NCBI GenBank assembly: GCA_031286065.1
Contig: JAITUZ010000039.1
Location: 39,600 to 103,599 of the forward strand
Length of the DNA: 64,000 nt
Direction: 5' to 3'
DNA from: Candidatus Methanimicrococcus odontotermitis
Lineage (GTDB): Archaea; Halobacteriota; Methanosarcinia; Methanosarcinales; Methanosarcinaceae
Shown here piece by piece: positions 57,849 through 64,000 of this stretch. The first letter of the stretch is position 1. The number at the start of each line of letters is the position of its first letter. The position numbers and the translations under genes are program-made. The notes beneath the pieces are model-generated. The model saw nothing but the letters and a program-made list of their open reading frames with translations. It searched no databases and was not told where the DNA came from.

Positions 57849-58427
57849 TTATGGAAGAGCATACTTTTTATCCGCATTCAGCGGAGAAAAATATCCTTTG
57901 ATACAATTCGGATTGCACACACATATTTGAATATGGGTTCGATTAAAAAATCCGGACCCGTGATAAACGGGATCGCCTTCAATAAATAATCCTCTTACAG
58001 AATCGAACGGTTTAATATCTTCTTCTTGGCTGTAAACATGAATTTGTTGAATGACAGCGCAATCTAAATCTCGAAGTAAAATGTCATGTCCCTTTTTACC
58101 GCGATTTTTTGGAATATTTTCCCCTAATCTTGAAATCAGAGTTTTATATCCTCTTTCTAAAATATTGATTGAATGTGTATCTGATAAATTTAAACAATAC
58201 CCTAAATCTATAACGGTGCCGATGACTCCAAAATCATTTCCATAATGATTTTTGGCCCACTCCTCCGCTCGAATATAATTATTTTCCCAAAAATAGACCC
58301 CGTGACCCAACCAATCATAGGAATTTGTACCGGATTTCAAGGATTCGTTTTCATGAAATATTTTTTGACAGGTTTCCTTTGAGCAGCCATGAAATCCCAA
58401 AATAAGATAGGGGAGTTTGGTATACAT
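57849..58427 (-). CDS. Putative ADP-ribosyltransferase-like toxin
   Basis: 192 residues. The N-terminal FHGCSK (His13), the SYDWLGHGVYFWENN segment (Tyr45) and RAEEWAKNH follow the pattern of PARP/ART-fold enzymes, in which an HG and a Gly-x-Tyr-F motif bind NAD. AVIQQIHVYS may provide the third position. Its ATG overlaps the stop of a 53-residue upstream gene by TAATG. The AT-rich composition differs from the DHH and serS neighbours. The fold call is by eye only; DarT-, RES- or DUF3990-like relations are alternatives. Confidence 0.55.
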   Translation of the reverse strand: MYTKLPYLILGFHGCSKETCQKIFHENESLKSGTNSYDWLGHGVYFWENNYIRAEEWAKNHYGNDFGVIGTVIDLGYCLNLSDTHSINILERGYKTLISRLGENIPKNRGKKGHDILLRDLDCAVIQQIHVYSQEEDIKPFDSVRGLFIEGDPVYHGSGFFNRTHIQICVCNPNCIKGYFSPLNADKKYALP

Positions 58428-58588
58428 TACCACTGAACTCCATGTCTTATGATTTTTTGACCATTCTCATCTAATACGCCGGAATCAATCAGTTTCTTTT
58501 TCGACTCCTCCGGTTTTTCTTTTTTGACGACATTTTCATAGTACTCATCAAATTTCTGAATGTATTCTTCATAATCTAAGGTTTGCAT
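58427..58588 (-). CDS. Small acidic protein, probable antitoxin partner of the ART-like protein
   Basis: 53 residues from the ATG at 58588, with a strong AAAGGAGTGATGAC site. It begins MQTLDYEEYIQKFDEYYENV and ends in VQW just before TAA, which overlaps the downstream ATG. It is mainly a charged helix rich in Glu, Lys and Tyr. Short size, tight coupling and first position are typical of antitoxins. No family recognised. Confidence 0.6.
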   Translation of the reverse strand: MQTLDYEEYIQKFDEYYENVVKKEKPEESKKKLIDSGVLDENGQKIIRHGVQW

Positions 58589-58739
58589 GTCATCACTCCT
58601 TTACAATTCCTTATACTACAATAAAATTGAAATTGTATATAAAAACGCCCATTTTGTCAAAACCGAAAATTTACTTAGACAAACTTTAATTATTTTTACA
58701 TAATTACCATTTCTACATTTATGAAAACAAGGTGACAAA

Positions 58740-60242
58740 ATGGAATTTTACTTAAAAGCTTCTTTGAAAACAAGCGCAGATCCTGCTGTCGGAAAAGAAG
58801 ATATTGAAAAAATCATGGCGGAAGCCGAAAAGACGATTTTGGCAAAAGGCGCGCCGGAAGGCGAAGGCGCAAAAATCAAAAGCTGGACGCTCGGCGATAA
58901 AAGCATCGATATCGAACTGACTTCCGGCCGCTACGTCCGTGTCCACGATGCCGCCATGCGTTTGAAAAAAGCGTTTGCAGAATCACTGGGCAAAACGCAT
59001 AAAATCGGTATTCGCGGGATCGAGCCGGAAATTTTTACAATTACAGTTCCGGCCGAGCGTAATTTGAAAAATAAAAAAATCCCGTACGTCAAATCCGTTG
59101 ATTTCAGAGACGGAACGCTGATTTTAGAGCTGGAAGTCGGCGAAGCGGAAATGCGCAATCAGGTTCCGGATCGTATTCTGACCTTAATCGAAGATAAACT
59201 TGAGCAGGGCGATTACGGCGCCAAAGCCGAACACTGGAATCTGCTTTGGGAAAGTGAGGACAGAGAATTTCATTATACAAGCGACCCGACGGAAGATATG
59301 CTCAAAGAAGGGTGGCTGAAAAGAGGGGCTTCCCGCGGCCAGTGGATTCACGGTCCTGTCACGACCCGGCTCTTCCGCGTGTTTGAGCAAATCGTCGTTG
59401 ACGAAATCTTAAATCCGCTGGGTTATGATGAAATGATATTCCCGAAGCTGGTTATGTGGGATGTTTGGAAACATTCCGGCCACGCCAAAGGCATTTATCC
59501 CGAGATTTATTACGTCTGCCCGCCCAAAACGCGCGATCCTGAATATTGGGAAGATGTGATGGACCATTTCAAAGTAACGCACGAAGTGCCGGTTGAAATG
59601 CTGAAAGACAAAATCGGCGACCCAATCGGCGGCATGTGCTACGCTCAATGCCCGCCGTCTTGGGGATTCTTCCAAGGCGAGACGATTGCGGCAGAGAGTT
59701 TGCCGATTTTAATCTTTGATCGGTCGGGAACCTCCCACCGTTATGAAAGCGGCGGCATCCACGGTATTGAACGCGTTGACGAATTCCACAGAATCGAACT
59801 GGTTTGGCTCGGAACAAAGGAACAAGTCGTCAAAACCACTCAACAGCTCCATGACCGCTACCTGCATATTTTCAACGATTTGCTGGATCTCAAATGGCGG
59901 AAAGCGTGGGTTACACCGTGGTTCATGGCGCAGGAAGGCATCGCGGGCGTTGCCGCCGATGAAGTGACGGGAACGACCGACTACGAAGCGCCGCTTCCGT
60001 ACCGCGGCCGGGAAGGAGAATGGCTTGAATTCCAAAACGTCAGCATCAACGGTGAAAAATATCCCAACGGCTTCAACGTGAAAAGCCAAAGCGGCGAAAA
60101 ACTCTGGAGCGGCTGCTCCGGCGTGGGGCTTGAAAGATGGACCGCTGTGTTTTTGGCGCAGCACGGCCTGGACCCCGAAAACTGGCCGCCCGAAGTTCGG
60201 AAAAGATTCGGCAAAATGCCGAAGCGGGTTAAATTCTTGTAA
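58740..60242 (+). CDS. serS: Seryl-tRNA synthetase, type 2 (methanogen type)
   Basis: Charges tRNA-Ser. 500 residues. It is the rare methanogenic form: a distinct N-terminal domain ([15 protein letters not shown]) replaces the usual coiled coil, followed by the class II core. Motif 2 is in [20 protein letters not shown], motif 3 in [12 protein letters not shown], and [14 protein letters not shown] belongs to the zinc-binding site. The start is ATG at 58740 after AAGGTGACAAA. Limited to methanogenic archaea, so it is strong evidence for the host group. Confidence 0.93.
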   Translation: MEFYLKASLKTSADPAVGKEDIEKIMAEAEKTILAKGAPEGEGAKIKSWTLGDKSIDIELTSGRYVRVHDAAMRLKKAFAESLGKTHKIGIRGIEPEIFTITVPAERNLKNKKIPYVKSVDFRDGTLILELEVGEAEMRNQVPDRILTLIEDKLEQGDYGAKAEHWNLLWESEDREFHYTSDPTEDMLKEGWLKRGASRGQWIHGPVTTRLFRVFEQIVVDEILNPLGYDEMIFPKLVMWDVWKHSGHAKGIYPEIYYVCPPKTRDPEYWEDVMDHFKVTHEVPVEMLKDKIGDPIGGMCYAQCPPSWGFFQGETIAAESLPILIFDRSGTSHRYESGGIHGIERVDEFHRIELVWLGTKEQVVKTTQQLHDRYLHIFNDLLDLKWRKAWVTPWFMAQEGIAGVAADEVTGTTDYEAPLPYRGREGEWLEFQNVSINGEKYPNGFNVKSQSGEKLWSGCSGVGLERWTAVFLAQHGLDPENWPPEVRKRFGKMPKRVKFL

Positions 60243-60308
60243 GTTCAATTTAATACTGATGAATTAAAAAAGGTATTTATACCCAAGTCATTCTTAATGC
60301 AATATAGT

Positions 60309-60355
60309 ACATGTCAGGTCCTTTCAGGGCTCTGACATGTCATCATACCTTTTTG
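60309..60355 (+). terminator. Long hairpin after serS
   Basis: ACATGTCAG (60309-60317) pairs with CTGACATGT (60332-60340); inside, CCT and AGG can extend the stem. A T-run follows at 60350-60355. It is 67 bases after the serS stop and probably terminates that transcript. Confidence 0.65.
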
Positions 60356-60426
60356 CGGTTTAATTTAAAACCGCCGAACACTTTCTGACAGAGCACATAA
60401 ATAACCGATTCGCATTACCAACTTCT

Positions 60427-61533
60427 ATGTTATACGCGTTTGAACTGTCCGGCGAACATCCTGAAATTCCCGCTGCCGAAGTTCTGAGTGTTCTTTCGTC
60501 CCGCGGTTTAGAGTATTCTGTTTATGAAAATTACCTGAACTGTCTGGTCATCGATATTTTTTCAAATGATCCGGCCGTCACGGACGATGACGTTTTTTCA
60601 ATGATGCGAAATGAAATGCCGGATGTGTTGGCAATGACGCATACGATTTCAAAAGTCATTGAAATCGTCGGCATCGATGAAGAAATGATTTTATCGGCGG
60701 CGGAAAGGTTCAAAGCGGCGGATTATTTGAATGAGAACGAAACGTTCGTTGTCCGCGTCAAGCGCCTCGGTGACAATTCCGTTTTAAAATCCGTAGATTT
60801 GGAAGGCAAAATCGGCGGGCGTATTTACCGTCAGGGATTCCGCGCATCGCTTAAAAACCCCGATGTGACTTTTCGATTAACGCTCACGGACAAAGCGGTG
60901 TTCGGCGTTTTGGCGGCTGCTGTTGACCGCGGCGCGTATGAACACCGATCGCCTCAGAAAAAACCGTTTTTTTATCCGGGCGTTTTGATGCCGCGCGCGG
61001 CGCGCGCCTTGTCCAATATCGCCGGCGTTAAAAAAGGCGCGATTGTTATCGATCCTTTCTGCGGGACCGCGGGGATTCTGCTTGAAGCGGGACTGCTCGG
61101 CGCAGAAGTTCTCGGCACGGACGCGCAGGAAAAAATTATTATCGGCGCCGCGACCAATTTGAACGGCTATTCAAAATCAACGGGGCAGCTGCTCTCAAAA
61201 GAAGAGCGTGAAAACGGTAGCGAACAAATATATTATAACTTATTTGTCGGCGACGCTTGCTGTTTGCCTTTCGGAGATGAGACAGCTGACGCGGTCATCA
61301 CCGACCCGCCCTACGGAAGGTCAGCCGCAATCAAAGCGGAATCTTTGGAGAAACTTTATGAAGAATCATTTAAAGAAATGTTCCGCATATTAAAATTCGG
61401 AAAAAAAGCGGTTGTCGTATCGGAAATAGAAGTCGGTCATTTTGCGAAGAACGCAGGCTTTGGAATCATAAACGTGTATAAGCAGCGCGTTCATAAAAGT
61501 TTGACACGAACGATTACAGTGCTTTCAAAATAA
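60427..61533 (+). CDS. tRNA (guanine-10-N2)-dimethyltransferase (Trm-G10)
   Basis: Methylates G10 of tRNA. 368 residues: an N-terminal THUMP-containing half and a C-terminal Rossmann methyltransferase with motif I DPFCGTAGILLEAG and the catalytic ITDPPYGRSA. Matches the archaeal TRMT11-like group. The ATG at 60427 has no clear ribosome binding site, so it may be leaderless. Confidence 0.9.
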   Translation: MLYAFELSGEHPEIPAAEVLSVLSSRGLEYSVYENYLNCLVIDIFSNDPAVTDDDVFSMMRNEMPDVLAMTHTISKVIEIVGIDEEMILSAAERFKAADYLNENETFVVRVKRLGDNSVLKSVDLEGKIGGRIYRQGFRASLKNPDVTFRLTLTDKAVFGVLAAAVDRGAYEHRSPQKKPFFYPGVLMPRAARALSNIAGVKKGAIVIDPFCGTAGILLEAGLLGAEVLGTDAQEKIIIGAATNLNGYSKSTGQLLSKEERENGSEQIYYNLFVGDACCLPFGDETADAVITDPPYGRSAAIKAESLEKLYEESFKEMFRILKFGKKAVVVSEIEVGHFAKNAGFGIINVYKQRVHKSLTRTITVLSK

Positions 61534-61541
61534 ATGACAGA

Positions 61542-62378
61542 TCAATCCAAATCCATCTCTTTCTCAGGCTGCATCACGAACTGTTCTAAAATGGTCGAGA
61601 TGATACGGAAACGGTTGACTTCTTTTATAAAAAAATCATTGCTGTGTTTGACAGCGTAACTGTCAATGACCCATTCCGGTTCAGGGTCGTATTGGACTTC
61701 TAAAAAAATCAAGCCGTAAGCCGGCGCCGGTTCAATGCCTTCTTCATAGGTTTCAGGGTCCAGCATCTTGGAAATCCAATCCAGATCTCTGTTGCCGTTG
61801 CCAACGAGCGTTAAAGCGGAAACGATTTTTCGAATCATATTCCACAAATAAGCGTTCGCGACAATGTCAATTTTAATGACATGACCTTGACTTCGAATGT
61901 CCAGTTTTTCAACCGTTCGGACTGTCGATCGGGGATTACTTTTATCTTTTTTCGCGAAATTTGAAAAATTGTGCTCGCCGATAAATAATTTCGCCGCCTC
62001 GCGCATTTTTGAAATGTCGTATTCATCGGCGCTTAAAATATATCTGTATTTCCGGCGAACGGCATGCCGCCTCGGATCAAAATCATCGGGAACTTCGGCG
62101 TACGCCCACGCCCACATATCGCGCGGCAGCTTTGAATTTAAAATGCGCGGGAGAGCCATTCTCGGGTTATTCGTGAAAAAAGTGACGACTTGGCTGATGG
62201 AATGAACGCCCGCGTCGGTCCGCCCGGAAGAAGAAAGATTTGCGGCATCGGGATCTTCTATAACTCCCGTTTCTTGCAGCACTTTTAAGAACTCGCCTTC
62301 AACAGTCCGCTGTTCCGGCTGAATTTGAGACCCGAAAAAATGAGTCCCTTCGTATCCGATTTTTAATGCGACTTTCAT
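61542..62378 (-). CDS. truA: tRNA pseudouridine synthase A
   Basis: Makes pseudouridine at tRNA positions 38-40. 278 residues from the ATG at 62378, where the protein opens MKVALKIGYEGTHFFGSQ as TruA does. The catalytic aspartate is in SSSGRTDAGVHS. YLWNMIRKIVSALTLVG is also conserved. A neighbouring tRNA-modifying gene (Trm-G10) is convergent with only 8 bp between the stops. Confidence 0.94.
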   Translation of the reverse strand: MKVALKIGYEGTHFFGSQIQPEQRTVEGEFLKVLQETGVIEDPDAANLSSSGRTDAGVHSISQVVTFFTNNPRMALPRILNSKLPRDMWAWAYAEVPDDFDPRRHAVRRKYRYILSADEYDISKMREAAKLFIGEHNFSNFAKKDKSNPRSTVRTVEKLDIRSQGHVIKIDIVANAYLWNMIRKIVSALTLVGNGNRDLDWISKMLDPETYEEGIEPAPAYGLIFLEVQYDPEPEWVIDSYAVKHSNDFFIKEVNRFRIISTILEQFVMQPEKEMDLD

Positions 62379-62427
62379 AATCATCATCAAGTTGTTTTAT
62401 TCTAACTAAACCCGATGATTTATTTAT

Positions 62428-63198
62428 TCATTCCGATTTAGCGTCTTTTGCGGTCGCCGCGTATTCGAACACCCAAATGACAGCGCAAACGAAAAGCGCG
62501 CCGAGAATAAACCAAAAGGCATGATGTCCCATCAAATTAAAGAACCAGTCATTGAAAGCCATAATCGCATCATGAACAAATGATCCGCCGAGAATTTCAG
62601 ATCCCTTTAAAAGCGTCTCTTCCATCCCTTCCGCGGGAACACTTTCGTTTGCAAGCACTGCATCATCAGCTATTTCCATCATGACCGCGGGCGCTGCAAA
62701 CAAATGCCGCAGATACAGAGAATGCAGTCCGAAACCTGCAAAAGCCGCCGCGATGAATGCGAAAGCGTATTTCTGAAGCATTGAAGCCAATGACACACGA
62801 TTTATTTTTTCGGGAGCGAAAATAATGACTTTTTCGGGCGCTTCGTAGATTTTAACCTGGCGCCCTTTTTCGCTGTATTTGATGCGCTGCACTCGAACTA
62901 AATCATGTTCGACCATTTGGTCAATGTTGTATTTCACGGTCGTCAGCGGAATTTCCAACCTGTCGGCGACTTCATTTGCCGCAAGGCTCTCTTTTTTCAG
63001 CAGGTCCAATATTTTCATAGAAGTCTCATTTGAAAAAATCTGCCGGAGCTTTTTAGACGCCTCGTTCACGGGGACAATGATAACATCATCAACATGAACG
63101 GTTTCAGACGCTGAGCTGACAGGAGCGTTTTCAATTCTGTTGTCCATTACAGTGATCGGTTCTTTTGCAGAGGTTCCGGCCGGCGGCATAAATATCAT
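62428..63198 (-). CDS. Membrane-anchored winged-helix transcription regulator
   Basis: 256 residues. A winged helix at about residues 50-120 (LRQIFSNETSMKILDLLKKES, core NEVADRLEIPLTTVKYNIDQ) has the wing RQVKIYEAPEKVIIFAPE. Two membrane helices follow: YAFAFIAAAFAGFGLHSLYL and FWFILGALFVCAVIWVFEYA. The fusion of an ArsR-like DNA-binding domain to membrane helices is common in Methanosarcinaceae. The signal and targets are unknown. The start may be the frame opening at 63198 or the in-frame ATG at 63189. Confidence 0.82.
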   Translation of the reverse strand: MIFMPPAGTSAKEPITVMDNRIENAPVSSASETVHVDDVIIVPVNEASKKLRQIFSNETSMKILDLLKKESLAANEVADRLEIPLTTVKYNIDQMVEHDLVRVQRIKYSEKGRQVKIYEAPEKVIIFAPEKINRVSLASMLQKYAFAFIAAAFAGFGLHSLYLRHLFAAPAVMMEIADDAVLANESVPAEGMEETLLKGSEILGGSFVHDAIMAFNDWFFNLMGHHAFWFILGALFVCAVIWVFEYAATAKDAKSE

Positions 63199-63656
63199 TC
63201 CTGTTTTTGATTCTTTGAAATTATTTGCAAATGCGTGAATAGGGTTGGATGTACAAACACGAACTTTTTGAATAAAATCTTTTCAGTTTAATGTAATAAT
63301 AATAATATTTGAATGAATAGAAAGTATTCTGTTCTTCAACTCATTTTAATATTTGGGTAACTGCGATTTGAATTACAGTTATGATAAAAATTCCGATTGA
63401 TTGTTTTTTTGGAAAACTTATCAATTCTGTTCGCCGATTTCACACATAAACATTTTGTTCGCGGTGAATGAAAGGGATTTGAATGAAAACTTTTTCCGGT
63501 CGGTTTGTTTTTCAATTGCGGCGGAAATAGTATGAAATATTTGGGTAAATGTTTATATATTTATCCCTCTATTAATTAATTATTTAAATTTTATATTCTC
63601 TCGACTCCGGTCGAATTAAATTTCAAGTCAAATTACATCCAATTTCAGGTGATGAC
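63199..63656 (+). promoter_or_regulatory. Intergenic region with TATA box for the last gene
   Basis: 458 bases with no gene. TTTATATATTTA at 63552-63563 is a strong TATA-like box on the plus strand, and AGGTGATG directly before the ATG at 63657 is the ribosome binding site. The rest is AT-rich and divergent between the winged-helix regulator and the secreted protein. Confidence 0.5.
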
Positions 63657-64000
63657 ATGATAAAATCAAAAGCTTTGATGATTCTTCTTATTTTATTCAT
63701 ATTTACTGCTGTCATCTCTTTGTCTGCAGGTGCCAATCACGATTCCGAAACACCTTCAATATATAATCAAACTGATAACAATTCAGACGTTTCTTCAATG
63801 AGTGATTCAACCGATAACAACTCCTCTCTTTCCGTATATCATTCAACGGACGGCAATTCAATGAACATGTCCGCACATTCAACGGACGGCAATCCGGCAA
63901 ATGTCTCATCATACAATTGGACATTCGGTGAAACGGAAGGTCCTCTCCAGCCGATTGAATTTAAAAAAGTGCCGATTGATGAAGCTTACTCAAGAGATAA
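63657..64000 (+). CDS. Secreted Ser/Thr/Asn-rich protein (3' end outside window)
   Basis: Partial, 114 codons visible and still open. Signal peptide (ALMILLILFIFTAVISLSAG) followed by a low-complexity region with repeats of the type HSTDGNS and DSTDNNS, rich in potential N-glycosylation sites. AGGTGATG gives a good ribosome binding site. It is probably a surface protein; the mature domain lies beyond the window. Confidence 0.75.
   Translation, partial: MIKSKALMILLILFIFTAVISLSAGANHDSETPSIYNQTDNNSDVSSMSDSTDNNSSLSVYHSTDGNSMNMSAHSTDGNPANVSSYNWTFGETEGPLQPIEFKKVPIDEAYSRD

Overview
The window is archaeal and most resembles a member of the Methanosarcinaceae; Methanimicrococcus or a close relative is my guess, not a proof. 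The evidence is a class I lysyl-tRNA synthetase, the methanogen-type (type 2) seryl-tRNA synthetase, the exosome subunit Csl4, Dph2 and deoxyhypusine synthase. CofH (coenzyme F420), the siroheme-dependent heme route (AhbA/B/D) and the archaeal mevalonate variant (aconitase-X-like dehydratase plus UbiD-type decarboxylase) point the same way. So do the phosphotransacetylase/acetate kinase and two-subunit pyruvate carboxylase pairs. Promoters look archaeal (AT-rich TATA boxes, some nearly leaderless genes), while many genes keep GGAGG-like ribosome binding sites. TAG is almost absent as a stop codon, as expected for a pyrrolysine-decoding methanogen.

Layout. 1-6.2 kb (minus strand): csl4 (cut by the window edge), a METTL5-like methyltransferase, dph2, hpt, class I lysS, and an HdrD-like Fe-S protein split by a -1 frameshift. 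6.3-22.6 kb (plus): aroC, then the heme cluster ahbD-ahbA-ahbB-sirC-hemA-hemB-hemL-hemC followed by pyrD-pyrK. The heme cluster is broken twice. An AbiE-type toxin-antitoxin pair sits between sirC and hemA. A block of unknown membrane and small proteins plus a GLUG-repeat surface protein with a TTAT microsatellite in its signal peptide sits between hemA and hemB. 22.6-30 kb (minus): an SDR, two conserved proteins of unknown role, a B12-binding radical SAM protein, the two AcnX-like subunits, the UbiD-like decarboxylase and a thioredoxin. 30.4-32.7 kb: pta-ackA, ended by a hairpin terminator.

33.3-38.5 kb is a decayed accessory island. It holds an IS30-family remnant split by an intact IS1595-family element with an 8-bp target duplication, and a secreted matrixin-like protease. 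Next come two related secreted proteins, one with an in-frame UAG, an IS5-type transposase scrap and a broken GHKL ATPase/STAS-like gene. 38.5-42.9 kb carries pycB-pycA-birA. 43-48.7 kb has a secreted protein with a doubtful start, an ArsR-type regulator divergent from a DUF2207/LemA pair, then deoxyhypusine synthase and pyrF. 48.9-50.2 kb holds a RhuM gene joined to the tail of a lost type I methyltransferase gene, and a tRNA-Pro. 50.5-57.8 kb encodes a DAP-decarboxylase-like enzyme, an HD phosphohydrolase, CofH, an AEC transporter and a DHH exonuclease, with several repeat-rich gaps. 57.8-58.6 kb is a small two-gene module that looks like an ADP-ribosyltransferase-type toxin with a 53-residue antitoxin. 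58.7-64 kb has serS2, the tRNA G10 methyltransferase, truA, a membrane-bound winged-helix regulator and the start of a secreted protein.

How the genes fit together: most of the window is housekeeping metabolism (heme, pyrimidine, isoprenoid, acetate activation, anaplerotic CO2 fixation) and translation. Accessory genes sit in discrete gaps between these blocks, and dispersed noncoding repeats occupy several of the same gaps. All calls come from reading the sequence; no database search was run.
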